Numbered from the stretch's first letter, positions 1 to 8,175 are shown. The stretch is 9,616 nt of DNA from Candidatus Heimdallarchaeota archaeon (GCA_021399405.1 JAAFKL010000119.1:1-9616), one strand, 5' to 3'. Numbers and translations are program-made. Notes: generated by a model not told the origin, from the letters alone.

Positions 1-1389
1 AAAACAAGGATCATAGGCACGGAATGCCATTTCAACCTTGTTAAGGGTGCCATTGCTGATTTTATCAACTGTGGTATTGGTAATCAGACCCTTTGCTGCC
101 TTTGCAATTCCCATATTTATAGGCGCAGCATTTGCCTGTGTTGCTACGATCAGATTACCCTGGGTGATTATACCATCTTCATCGGTATTGTAATCATGGA
201 TGAGAACGCCCCGGGGAGCCTCAACCACACCTACCCCTCTGGTAGGAGTCTTAGTTGGTAATTCGCGTACGTTGCTATCAATAAATTCGGGATCCGAAGC
301 CAGTTCTAGCATCTTTTCACCAGCCATGATGATCTCAATGCACCTTGCCCAGTGCCACACGAGAACTCCATGCGCAGGTCTACCTCCAAGTGTGGAGTAT
401 AGTTTTTCCATTTCTGCATGTGCCAAGGGTGTTGATAGACTATCTGCCACATTTAATCTTGCCAGGGGATTGACTCGGTACATACCATTGTCAGGACCAT
501 CTACAAAGCCTTTCCAGCCTATTTTTTTGAGGTAGGTTGTGCGTACATAGGTCCAAGGCTCTACACGCTCAGCAATATGATCAAGGTAGTCTTTTGCCTC
601 GAATTTGGCAAATTCCTTACCTTCGGGATCAACCACTCGGAGTTTACCCCTGTAGAAATCAGGTTGGTTCTTGTCATTGACAAGACCCATATAGTAGGTC
701 TGATAGTTGAAGCCTTCAGACATGATGAGCTTCATGTAATCCTCGTTACCAAGGACAATCTGTTCAAAGAGACCTAGTGTCCACTGACCAAATTCAATTG
801 CTCTTTCAGAAACCTTGATAGCATGATCCTGTGTTTCTTTTGAGACTGGTTTGGAAATTCCACCAGGAAGACCAAAAACTGGATGGATAACTTTACCCGT
901 GATTTTGGTCATCAATTCTCTGACTTCTTTCCTCATGGCAATTACCTTCTTACCAGCCTCAATTCCTGCAGTCTGAATAACACCCACGATATTTCTCAAT
1001 TCCTTAGGTGCATCTGGACCAACAATAAAATCTGGTCCACCCAAGTAATAGAAGTGGAGTGTATGATCTTCATGCATGAAGCTATTGTAAACAAAATCTC
1101 TCACTCTATGTGCTGCTGGTGGAGGTTCTACCTTATAGAGGTCATCCAAAGCTCTGGTGGCAGCCATATGGTGTGCTGTTGGACATACTCCACAAATTCT
1201 TTGCGTAATCCTTGGCATTTCCTCCGCGGGCATCCCTTCTATGAATTTTTCAAATCCTCGGAGTTCAGGTATCTGGAAGAATGCATTGTCTACATTTCCG
1301 CTATCATCGAGGTGAATGGTAATTTTTCCATGCCCCTCAAGCCTGGTCACGGGGTCTATTACGATGGTATTGCTATCTTTAATTGGCAT
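1..1389 (-). CDS. mvhA: F420-non-reducing [NiFe] hydrogenase large subunit MvhA (3' end cut by window edge)
   Basis: This is the catalytic subunit of a group 3c cytoplasmic hydrogenase, which splits or forms H2 at a NiFe(CN)2CO centre and exchanges electrons with MvhG. I translated 463 codons from the ATG at 1389. The N-terminal ligand motif RICGVCPTAH supplies C66 and C69, and DPVTRLEGHG near residues 12-21 carries the conserved Glu (E18). EAPRG and the C-terminal AYDPC follow; C462 is the third Ni/Fe ligand. The sequence stops at F463, so the fourth cysteine, the final His and the cleaved tail lie outside. Family members are about 470 residues, so only some 10-20 are missing. The ATG overlaps the mvhG stop (TAATG) and has GGAGG at 1404-1400, 10 nt upstream, so it is probably translationally coupled. 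The visible ligands are intact, so it should be active once matured. I see no frameshift. Confidence 0.95.
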   Translation of the reverse strand, partial: MPIKDSNTIVIDPVTRLEGHGKITIHLDDSGNVDNAFFQIPELRGFEKFIEGMPAEEMPRITQRICGVCPTAHHMAATRALDDLYKVEPPPAAHRVRDFVYNSFMHEDHTLHFYYLGGPDFIVGPDAPKELRNIVGVIQTAGIEAGKKVIAMRKEVRELMTKITGKVIHPVFGLPGGISKPVSKETQDHAIKVSERAIEFGQWTLGLFEQIVLGNEDYMKLIMSEGFNYQTYYMGLVNDKNQPDFYRGKLRVVDPEGKEFAKFEAKDYLDHIAERVEPWTYVRTTYLKKIGWKGFVDGPDNGMYRVNPLARLNVADSLSTPLAHAEMEKLYSTLGGRPAHGVLVWHWARCIEIIMAGEKMLELASDPEFIDSNVRELPTKTPTRGVGVVEAPRGVLIHDYNTDEDGIITQGNLIVATQANAAPINMGIAKAAKGLITNTTVDKISNGTLNKVEMAFRAYDPCF

Positions 1390-2372
1390 TATTTGAACGC
1401 CTCCATTTTCTTTCTCACTAGCATGCTTGATGCTGTACTGAAGTAGTAGACCATTTTAGCAAAGCTGGGTATGGACTGAACCATCTCATCTATGGCATCT
1501 TCATCTGTTGCAGTCCAAATTGATGCCAAAGCACCGGTATACTTAGTTCCCATATCAGTTATTCCATCTGTTGGACCATAGCAACCCCGGCATGGCATAC
1601 CTACACGCATGCAGGCTTCATTACACCCCTGACGGGTCACAGGACCCATACACATAATGCCTTGCTCAAGTAAACATTGACCTTCCTTGGGAATTATTTG
1701 ATGGATGCGGGTGAACTTACTGACCTCAATCCTATCTGATTCTCTTTCAAGGGGACAGGCATCACACATATTCCTATTTGGACTTAGTATTGTCCCTTTT
1801 GGAGGTAGGTTACCAGAGAGAATTGCAAGTACTGCATTCATCAAGAGATCTGGATGCGGTGCACATCCGGGAATATAATAATCCACATCCACAATATCAT
1901 CCAGTTTCTGCACGGTGTTGTTAATACTTGGAAGTGTTAGCTCAATACCATCTATAACGGTTTTAAGTTGAGGTATAATCATATCTGGATTTTCTAAACT
2001 TGGAGCTTCTAGATACACTTTTTTGAAGGTCTCTTCTTTGGTATGGAAATTTGATAATGAGGGTATTCCACCCATATGTGCACAGGAGCCATATGCAACA
2101 ACTAATCCTGATTTCTTTCTCAACATGGATGCGACTTTGATATCTTCTGAATTCCTTACTGATCCATTGATAATACTCACAGCAATTGATCCATCTTCCA
2201 TTGCTTCAACATCTTCCTTCTTGAAGTCCAAAGCAACAGGCCAGAAAATGATATCAACAGCTGCTATCACATCAAGAATACGCTCTGCAAGATCCACAAC
2301 TGATTCTTCACAGCCACCACAGGTTCCCATCCAATAGAATCCAACCTTAGGTTTCTCTGCAACTTCTGCCAT
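1389..2372 (-). CDS. mvhG: F420-non-reducing hydrogenase small subunit MvhG
   Basis: This is the electron-transfer subunit that docks on MvhA and relays electrons through three Fe-S clusters to MvhD. It has 327 residues, about the usual length or slightly longer. The proximal cluster ligands are recognisable: C18 and C21 in GTCGGCEE, C97 in YGSCAHMGG and C170 in PGCAPHP. Eight further cysteines (C203, C206, C233, C241, C250, C254, C261, C264) form the two ferredoxin-like clusters expected of Mvh/Frh-type small subunits. There is no twin-arginine signal peptide or membrane anchor, so it is cytoplasmic, unlike the Vho/Vht small subunits. The ATG overlaps the mvhD stop (TAATG) and GGAGG lies at 2387-2383, 10 nt upstream. 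It is the fourth of five genes in one operon. Confidence 0.95.
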   Translation of the reverse strand: MAEVAEKPKVGFYWMGTCGGCEESVVDLAERILDVIAAVDIIFWPVALDFKKEDVEAMEDGSIAVSIINGSVRNSEDIKVASMLRKKSGLVVAYGSCAHMGGIPSLSNFHTKEETFKKVYLEAPSLENPDMIIPQLKTVIDGIELTLPSINNTVQKLDDIVDVDYYIPGCAPHPDLLMNAVLAILSGNLPPKGTILSPNRNMCDACPLERESDRIEVSKFTRIHQIIPKEGQCLLEQGIMCMGPVTRQGCNEACMRVGMPCRGCYGPTDGITDMGTKYTGALASIWTATDEDAIDEMVQSIPSFAKMVYYFSTASSMLVRKKMEAFK

Positions 2373-2809
2373 TATCTACCAGCCTCCAGTTCAAGGGGAC
2401 CGAGCTTGCGAATGGTTTCAACCATTTCAACTATGGTATCAACAGCAAGAACGCCTTCTGAAGCAGAGATCCCTACAAAATTTACTCTCTCACGCTCGAT
2501 TCCAAACCCATCGAGTAAATGCTGCATGAGCTTCACTCTTCTCAGGGATTTCATATTTCCATCAATGTAATGACAGTCCCCTTGATGACAACTCGAAACT
2601 ATAACACCGTCCATACCATTTGCAAATGATTTCATGATAAATGATGGCTCTACTCTACCTGAACACATTGTTCGTATTATGGTAACATTGGGGGGGTAGG
2701 TCATGCGTGATGTTCCAGCAAGATCAATCCCACTGTAAGAACACCAGTTGCAGGCAAACATAACAATTTTGGGTTCAAATTCTGTTTTATTCTTTAATTC
2801 TATAACCAT
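2372..2809 (-). CDS. mvhD: Hydrogenase iron-sulfur subunit MvhD (links Mvh to HdrA)
   Basis: This small [2Fe-2S] protein carries electrons between MvhG and the HdrA flavoprotein in Mvh-Hdr complexes. It has 145 residues, normal for a stand-alone MvhD. The signature cysteines are C20 and C23 (FACNWCSY), C49 (RTMCSGRVEP), and C74 and C79 (SSCHQGDCHY). In QmoB and in some HdrA proteins this domain is fused to the C-terminus of the HdrA part. Here it is separate but starts only 1 nt after the long HdrA stop. An AGGAGGAGA SD at 2823-2815 lies in the end of the preceding gene (GGAGG to ATG spacing 8 nt). Its place between hdrA and mvhG matches its relay role. Confidence 0.95.
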   Translation of the reverse strand: MVIELKNKTEFEPKIVMFACNWCSYSGIDLAGTSRMTYPPNVTIIRTMCSGRVEPSFIMKSFANGMDGVIVSSCHQGDCHYIDGNMKSLRRVKLMQHLLDGFGIERERVNFVGISASEGVLAVDTIVEMVETIRKLGPLELEAGR

Positions 2810-2810
2810 T

Positions 2811-4766
2811 TCAATCTCCTCCTACTATCAGTGCATTTATCATCGCATAAATCTGATCATCACGATAATTCTTCTGTTGCATTGCCCCTGTGGGGCAGGC
2901 ACCGGCACATTGTCCACACCCATGGCAGAGTTTTGCATTAACATTTGCTACCTGTCTGTCATCCGGGAGGTCAATTTTTGTAATTGCCTCGTACGGGCAT
3001 GTTGTTATACATACACCACATGCTCCACAAACATCCTCATTCACATAACATAATTGAGCCTCTTGCTCAACCTGTCCTTGTAAGATGGGGATAAGTGCTT
3101 TTGCAGTGGCTGCACTTGCTGTGGTGATACTTTCCATTATATCCCGTGGAGCCTGCGCAGTTCCACCCACATACACTCCTGGCGAGGGTAGTTCCACAGG
3201 CCTAAGTTTGGCATGCGCTTCTTGTATCCACCCTTCACTAGAACATGGAAGTTTCAGTAACTCTGCTGTTTCCTTGTAACCTTCTCGAGGTAGCATTCCA
3301 TTGGATAGCACAATCAAATCTGATGGTATCAGTAATTCTTCACTAATTAGAGAATCGTAAATTTTGACATTCATATCGCCATTGACATCAACTTTAGGTG
3401 GAGATTCTTTATCCCATCTCAGCATCATGACCTGCTTAGCAGATGCTGTTTCATACAACAGTTCTTCACGTCTGGCATAGGTTCGAATATCTTGATAAAG
3501 GAAGAATATGTTTGCATTAGGGAATACATGCCTAATACGTATCATATTTTTGAACGAAGATGAACAGCACATTCTTGAACATTCAGGATTTTCATCATTC
3601 ATTGATCCGACACATGATATGAATACTATATTTTGGGGATCCTCTACACCAATCCTCTTAAAATCTATCTCATCATCACTTAAGTAACGTTCCAACTGCA
3701 TAAGGGTTATTACTTTCTCGTTCTCCTTGTATCCATACTCACCAACCTTTGGTTCATAGGGATCAAATCCTGTTGTTACAATAATGGTTCCGAATTGTTC
3801 AGAACTGCTACTATCTGGCATTTTAAGGTCTATATGACTTTCACCACATGCCGTAACACATTTATCACAACCATCTATATTGTGTGTGCATGCATTCATA
3901 TCTATTACATAGCTGCTAGGATATGCCATTGTGAATGGTTTGAAAAAGGCTTTTCGTTTGTCAATTCCATACTCATATTCATTATCTACAAGAACTGGAC
4001 AAGCTTCCAATCCTTTCTCAGGATTTGGAATACTACCTTTAACGTATCTTGGCTTGATGTTGATTGAAACTGAGTAATCTCCAAAGCTTCCTTTAACCTC
4101 AGTTACCTTGGCATTGGTGAGAATCGTTACATTATCCATTACCGATATTTGATCTACAAACTCGTTAACTGTGGCAGAACCAGATATATTGGTGTGAACC
4201 AGTTTACCTATCCTGGCAGCATGTCCACCAAGGGTGGGGCTTCGTTCAACTAGTGTCACATCCAATCCTCTTTGAGCTGCATCTTGAGTTGCCTTTAAAC
4301 CTGCCACACCACCGCCTATCACCAGCAGTTTTTGCTTTACATCAGTCTTTGTGATTTCGATTGCTTCAAGGAGTCTAGCCTTTGCAACTGCCATTCTAAC
4401 AAGAGTTTTTGCCTTATCCGTTGCTTCAATGGGATTTTGGGGGTGTACCCATGCGGATTGCTCCCTGATATTTGCAATTTCAACTAAATAACGGTTCAGA
4501 CCAGCTTGCTCGGCAGCATTACGAAATGTTCTTTCATGCATATGAGGAGAACAAGCAGCGACAACCACCCTGTTCAGACCATGTTCTTTAATATCCTCAA
4601 TTATCGAGTTTTGACCAGGTGCTGAACAAGTAAAGATATTATCTCTTGAGAGCACCACATTATCAAGGGCTTTTGCGTAATTAACTACTTCATCAATGTC
4701 TATGACAGATGAAATATTTACCCCACAATGACAGGTATATACACCAATTCTTATTTCTTCAGTCAT
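2811..4766 (-). CDS. hdrA: Long HdrA homologue with degenerate inserted ferredoxin domain (QmoB-like)
   Basis: This is an FAD and Fe-S protein of the heterodisulfide reductase A family, expected to sit between MvhD and further electron acceptors. It has 651 residues, the normal HdrA length. The N-terminal HdrA domain has C12, C14, C47 and C72 (YTCHCG, FTCSAP, AACSPH). A thioredoxin-reductase-like FAD domain begins with GGGVAG at 151-156. Inside the FAD domain the motif usually reading LDCxxCILTP is gone (GKLVHTNISG at 187-196), and the first inserted ferredoxin cluster keeps only C256. The second inserted cluster is present (C293, C300, C303, C307). CVGS (C385) and CSRMCC (C396, C400, C401) follow. 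The C-terminal domain carries two classic clusters: C580, C583, C586, C590 and C614, C617, C620, C624. This pattern recalls QmoB more than methanogen HdrA. The start overlaps the upstream gene (ATGA) with GGAGGG at 4778-4773. Confidence 0.9.
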   Translation of the reverse strand: MTEEIRIGVYTCHCGVNISSVIDIDEVVNYAKALDNVVLSRDNIFTCSAPGQNSIIEDIKEHGLNRVVVAACSPHMHERTFRNAAEQAGLNRYLVEIANIREQSAWVHPQNPIEATDKAKTLVRMAVAKARLLEAIEITKTDVKQKLLVIGGGVAGLKATQDAAQRGLDVTLVERSPTLGGHAARIGKLVHTNISGSATVNEFVDQISVMDNVTILTNAKVTEVKGSFGDYSVSINIKPRYVKGSIPNPEKGLEACPVLVDNEYEYGIDKRKAFFKPFTMAYPSSYVIDMNACTHNIDGCDKCVTACGESHIDLKMPDSSSSEQFGTIIVTTGFDPYEPKVGEYGYKENEKVITLMQLERYLSDDEIDFKRIGVEDPQNIVFISCVGSMNDENPECSRMCCSSSFKNMIRIRHVFPNANIFFLYQDIRTYARREELLYETASAKQVMMLRWDKESPPKVDVNGDMNVKIYDSLISEELLIPSDLIVLSNGMLPREGYKETAELLKLPCSSEGWIQEAHAKLRPVELPSPGVYVGGTAQAPRDIMESITTASAATAKALIPILQGQVEQEAQLCYVNEDVCGACGVCITTCPYEAITKIDLPDDRQVANVNAKLCHGCGQCAGACPTGAMQQKNYRDDQIYAMINALIVGGD

Positions 4767-6052
4767 TTGTTTCCCTCCAAAATGATTGTTGCTTTCATAG
4801 CTGCAGCACTCGCCTCAACTACAGTATCTGGAATATCTTTTGGTCCAGAACTGGTACCCGCAGTTAGAATTCCATCTATTGTGGTGGATACAGGATCAAT
4901 GTGGAAATCCTTCAATTGCAAGAATCCATCATCCTGAATTTTCAGTGGAACAGGATATTTTTTCTTTGAATTCTCAGCTCCTGCTGCAAGAATCACAAGA
5001 TCGCAATTTATTTCAGATATTTTTCCGTTCTCAATATCTTCATATCTGAGGGTGAGATTATCACGTCCATTAGTGACTCTTCCGATCTTTCCCTTAATGA
5101 AATTAATCTTGTATTGATTCTCTGCTCTCTCATAGAACTCTTGGAAACCTTTACCAAATGCACGGATGTCCATGTAGAAGATGGAAACGTTCGTATCAGG
5201 ATAATGCTCTTTTATGAGTATTGCCTGTTTTATGGAGGCCATACAGCAAAATCGACTACAGTAGAAATTTTCACCTTCAAGTTGACTTCTTGAGCCGACA
5301 CATAATATAATGCCAATATTTTTTGGGATTTCACCATTTGAGGGTCTCAACAAATGACCCCCAAAAGGTCCTGTAGAGGAAGAAAGCCTTTCAAATTCTA
5401 GTGATGTAATCACATCTGGGAAATCATTGTACCCGTAGTCATTATTCCTTCCTGGATCATAAAGGTCAAAACCTGTAGCATATATTATTACACCTACTTT
5501 GATGTGCACAAATTTCTCGGTGTCGTCAAAATCAATACATCCTTCTACGGGACAGTATTTTTGACATGCCTTGCATTTGCCATTCTTGAAATAAATACAA
5601 GCACCTGAATCAATAGTTGGAACAAGGGGTACAGCCTGTGGGAATTCAAAATGAATTGCCGGTTGTTTGCCTGTACCCATATCAAATCTGCTGTCCATTT
5701 TGTATGGACATTTGGTTACACAGATACCACATCCGGTACATGTGTCAATATTCACATATCTTGCCTTTTGTCTAATAGCCACCTCGAAATTTCCTATATC
5801 ACCAGAAATGGTTTCTACTACAGAGTAGGTCATAACTTCAATATTTGGATGATTGGCAGTGTCCACCATCTTCGGAGTAAGTATACAAGAGCTGCAATCC
5901 AAGGTTGGAAATGTTTTATCCAATTGGGACATTCTTCCACCTATAGAGGGAGTTTTCTCAATTAAGTAAACCTTGTGACCAAAGTCCGCGAGATCCAAGG
6001 CTGCTTGCATCCCGGCTATTCCGGCTCCGATTACTAAAGCTGAATTTGTCAT
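4763..6052 (-). CDS. hdrA: Short HdrA-like flavoprotein, FAD core only (QmoA-like architecture)
   Basis: This HdrA-family protein of 429 residues lacks both the N-terminal cluster domain and the C-terminal di-cluster ferredoxin domain of full HdrA. It opens directly on the FAD Rossmann motif GAGIAG (9-14). It has the intact HdrA signature FPTLDCSSCILTP with C53 and C56, then an inserted two-cluster ferredoxin: C105, C108, C111, C115 and C152, C160, C163, C167. ATGFD (192-196), CVGSR (C251), CSRFCC (C265, C269, C270) and a terminal SGPKDIPDTV motif follow. All elements expected of the flavin core are present. It is the first gene of the operon, and its stop overlaps the long HdrA start. I infer that the two form a heteromer in which this subunit carries the bifurcating-type flavin. 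The start is right at the Rossmann fold and has no SD; a TATA box about 26 nt upstream suggests a leaderless mRNA. Confidence 0.9.
   Translation of the reverse strand: MTNSALVIGAGIAGMQAALDLADFGHKVYLIEKTPSIGGRMSQLDKTFPTLDCSSCILTPKMVDTANHPNIEVMTYSVVETISGDIGNFEVAIRQKARYVNIDTCTGCGICVTKCPYKMDSRFDMGTGKQPAIHFEFPQAVPLVPTIDSGACIYFKNGKCKACQKYCPVEGCIDFDDTEKFVHIKVGVIIYATGFDLYDPGRNNDYGYNDFPDVITSLEFERLSSSTGPFGGHLLRPSNGEIPKNIGIILCVGSRSQLEGENFYCSRFCCMASIKQAILIKEHYPDTNVSIFYMDIRAFGKGFQEFYERAENQYKINFIKGKIGRVTNGRDNLTLRYEDIENGKISEINCDLVILAAGAENSKKKYPVPLKIQDDGFLQLKDFHIDPVSTTIDGILTAGTSSGPKDIPDTVVEASAAAMKATIILEGNK
4773..4778 (-). promoter_or_regulatory. Strong Shine-Dalgarno for the long hdrA
   Basis: GGAGGG sits 6 nt before the ATG at 4766, inside the last codons of the short hdrA. 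The stop and start overlap as ATGA. This fixes the start of the long HdrA and implies coupled synthesis of the two HdrA proteins. Confidence 0.8.
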
Positions 6053-6069
6053 TGGTGATTGGGATTTTA

Positions 6070-6087
6070 CTATATAATATATACTTA
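6070..6087 (-). promoter_or_regulatory. TATA-box promoter of the hdrA-hdrA-mvhDGA operon
   Basis: On the minus strand this reads as a TATATATTATATA-like stretch centred near 6079, preceded by a purine-rich GAAAA further upstream. Archaeal transcription starts about 25 nt downstream of the box centre, which falls at or next to the ATG at 6052. No Shine-Dalgarno lies between the box and the start. I infer a leaderless transcript. The position is inferred from sequence alone. Confidence 0.55.
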
Positions 6088-6524
6088 TCGCGTAATTTTC
6101 AAATCAGAGTCGTGTGTAGTACTAGCAGACCGAAAATCGATTATTCGAACTTGAAAAAGAGTGTGTTCTCAGACTTTTTAGTGCGAAAATAGTATTTTTA
6201 TTGAAAAAATTTGTATGTTTGTATCATTTTTATTTATTTTTCTGCACATAATTTTTTTATCTTCCTTGATTCGAATTAAAAATATAATTTATAATTTTTT
6301 GAAAAGAAAAAATCAAAATTAATCATTATTTTTTTAGAATACAGTTATATGTATGTTCAATTCCTCAAAGATACTTGTGCAAATTGGAATAACAAAAGAT
6401 AAATATATGTGATAATCAAAAAAAATAATATATAAGTCTTTGCAATTTCGTAAAATATTGATTTTTGGATATTTATAGAGCTAAATATTACAAAAAATAT
6501 AGGGATACCAATATTTTTATACAC

Positions 6525-6536
6525 TATTGCGCAATA
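6525..6536. promoter_or_regulatory. 12-bp perfect palindrome TATTGCGCAATA, possible operator
   Basis: The perfect dyad stands out because its centre is GC-rich in an otherwise AT-only stretch. It lies just upstream of a TATA-like TTTATAATAAG (about 6543-6553). A repressor or activator site for the plus-strand unit is plausible. No regulator can be named. Confidence 0.35.
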
Positions 6537-6696
6537 TATTTACTTTATAATAAGCAATCCACGTCTTTTAAGATATAATAGATGGAGCCAAATAAATTTA
6601 TCAATTCAAACAAAGATAAATTATTAAATTTAACTATAACCAATGAATTTGAGAACAACATAAAAAAATCTCAGCTTTTTATAATAATTGTAATAC

Positions 6697-8175
6697 ATGG
6701 GCATAGATTCATTTGAACATCATATAATTGAAGATATCCTGCAGATAAATATGAAATCTAATCTGGTAAATGAGTTAAACAAGTACTGCCAATCTATATT
6801 ACAAAACAATGGAGAATTACTCACTATAGCCTACGCACCAGATACATCTACTTGCTCATATGTTTTTCTGATTCCAGATGACAAGATAAAATACAAGGTT
6901 TTGAATGTAGAATGTAAGAATGAAAAAATTCAAAGCATCAAGCAATATTTCAATGTAGCGGAGATATATGAATATGAGCTTCACATCCAATATGGCTTTA
7001 TTATTGAATCGGGAATTGTAGAAGAAGCCTTCAAATTAGTAATTCCCAAGAATTCATTGGATCTTAATATTCACCAAAAATCTTCACAGATTTATTTCGT
7101 GGAAGTAGGCCTCGGATACAATTATCGCAATATTGAAAATAATCTGATATTAAGTACCCCTATTCAAATACTGGCAGATATTTCCAAATTATTTAATACC
7201 TGCACCTCTGCACACCAGATTGCTTTTGCAGCTGTAATTGAACAGCTCTCTAACACTCGGGTTAATACAGAGACCAAGTTTGCAAGAATGTTACTGTCAG
7301 AATTTGAACGAATCACTAACCATCTTTTATGGCTTGGTATGTTGTTTATGGGTATGGGTAGACGCGAGTTATCCTTAGAGGTACTACATCTACAAAAGAA
7401 TGCGGAGGAAATAAAGAATAATCTCATTGGATCTGGGCAATCAATAGTATTCAATAATCCAGCTTATAATCTATCTCAAGAGCTTATAGAGAATACTGAA
7501 GTGGAAATTACAGCTTTAAACATTAAACTTCAAAGTGTATCTAAAAACCTAGATTATGTGGATTGCTTGAGATTATTGAATAAAATTGGACCTTTTAGTT
7601 ATGCAGAAAGCATAAAATATGGTGTAGTTGGTCCAATTGCACGTGCTGCTGGAGTTAAGGACGATTTAAGAATTCAACAACCATACCTTATTTATGACAA
7701 GATGAGTTTACCTGTTGTGGTTGGTGAGGATGGGACATTGCAAGAAATTGTTAAAATTAGATTGAAAGAGGTGGAATGCTCCATTTCGATAATAATTCAA
7801 ATTCTAAAAAAATGTGATCCTTGGGAAGGAGATCAGCGTGAATTTTCACAGGTACTCAATTCTAATGCTACAGCAATTGTTAATATCGAAGCACCAAATG
7901 GAAGGCTTACATATTTTATACAAACAAATGATAATGGACAAATATCTCAGCTTAGAATATCAATTCCAAGTTTAACCAATTTCATCCCTACAATTAAAAG
8001 GATGCTCAAGGCAGATATAAGGTGGTTACCTACCATTTCCCGGTTGTTTGACACAGGAATTGATCCTTTGGATAATCTTACCGTGGTAGAAATCGAAACG
8101 GGTAAGAGTAAAGCTATAGCTTCGCATGAAATTAGGCATTCATCCAGGATATCAATTTTATCGATTGATGAATAA
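6697..8175 (+). CDS. Orphan HycE-like (NuoC-NuoD fused) large-subunit homologue lacking NiFe ligands
   Basis: This 492-residue protein belongs to the group 4 hydrogenase / complex I 49-kDa family. Residues about 20-120 fit a divergent NuoC/30-kDa-like domain. From about 130 the NuoD/HycE-like part is clear: GLGYNYRNIE (138-147), FERITNHLLWLG (203-214), GPIARAAGVKDDLR (312-325), IEAPNGRL (397-404) and a terminal VVEIETGKSK. The N-terminal ligand motif, usually RICGxCxxAH, is LFNTCTSAH (165-173), keeping only C169 and H173. The C-terminal DPCxxC appears as DPLDNL (456-461), with leucines at both cysteine positions. A standard NiFe site cannot form. Retention of CTSAH points to hydrogenase or Ehr-type ancestry rather than Fpo/Nuo. 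No small subunit, membrane subunits or ferredoxin partner is encoded nearby. The role is unknown: an Ehr-like remnant, a redox scaffold, or an assembly factor are options. The start is uncertain, with no SD; Met19 (6751) is an alternative. The gene is noticeably more AT-rich than mvh-hdr. Confidence 0.8.
   Translation: MGIDSFEHHIIEDILQINMKSNLVNELNKYCQSILQNNGELLTIAYAPDTSTCSYVFLIPDDKIKYKVLNVECKNEKIQSIKQYFNVAEIYEYELHIQYGFIIESGIVEEAFKLVIPKNSLDLNIHQKSSQIYFVEVGLGYNYRNIENNLILSTPIQILADISKLFNTCTSAHQIAFAAVIEQLSNTRVNTETKFARMLLSEFERITNHLLWLGMLFMGMGRRELSLEVLHLQKNAEEIKNNLIGSGQSIVFNNPAYNLSQELIENTEVEITALNIKLQSVSKNLDYVDCLRLLNKIGPFSYAESIKYGVVGPIARAAGVKDDLRIQQPYLIYDKMSLPVVVGEDGTLQEIVKIRLKEVECSISIIIQILKKCDPWEGDQREFSQVLNSNATAIVNIEAPNGRLTYFIQTNDNGQISQLRISIPSLTNFIPTIKRMLKADIRWLPTISRLFDTGIDPLDNLTVVEIETGKSKAIASHEIRHSSRISILSIDE

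Larger units (their letters stand above)
6053..6696. other. AT-rich divergent intergenic region without a convincing gene
   Basis: These 644 bases separate the minus-strand hydrogenase operon from the plus-strand HycE-like gene. They are visibly much richer in A+T than the flanking genes, with many T-runs and A-runs. I find the operon promoter near 6070-6087, a 12-bp palindrome at 6525-6536, and several possible plus-strand TATA boxes (about 6513-6520 and 6543-6551). One 44-codon ATG frame (6582-6716) runs into the next gene but has no SD and a low-complexity sequence, so I do not call it. I see no tRNA, CRISPR, transposon end or snoRNA boxes. The length allows for more regulation, or for an unstructured small RNA that I could not recognise. 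Confidence 0.7.

Noticed and set aside
1..1389. Truncated mvhA pseudogene
   Set aside because: The frame is open to the first base of the window and stops only because the window ends one codon after the DPC motif.
883..1446. 187-codon plus-strand open frame opposite mvhA
   Set aside because: It is antisense to mvhA, whose translation gives clear hydrogenase motifs; the product resembles nothing and has no SD.
4763..4766. A frameshift splitting one HdrA gene into two
   Set aside because: Both proteins contain their own complete FAD Rossmann domain, CVGS and CSRxCC motifs, so they are paralogues, not halves. The junction has a strong SD and an ATGA overlap.
6100..6500. tRNA, snoRNA or CRISPR in the intergenic region
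   Set aside because: I found no cloverleaf arms, no paired C/D boxes and no regularly spaced repeats; the apparent repeats are A/T-run coincidences.
6582..6716. 44-codon frame from ATG at 6582 overlapping the start of the HycE-like gene
   Set aside because: It has a low-complexity Asn/Ile/Lys-rich product and no SD, and lies in AT-rich DNA where such frames arise by chance. A leader peptide cannot be excluded but has no support.
7164..7454. 96-codon minus-strand frame inside the HycE-like gene
   Set aside because: It is a shadow of the conserved FERITNHLLWLG region on the other strand.
6697..8175. FpoD/NuoD subunit of an F420H2 dehydrogenase or complex I
   Set aside because: It keeps a CTSAH remnant and an EAPNG...DPL...VVEIETGKSK ending typical of group 4 hydrogenase/Ehr proteins rather than the Nuo/Fpo ending, and no other Fpo/Nuo genes are adjacent.
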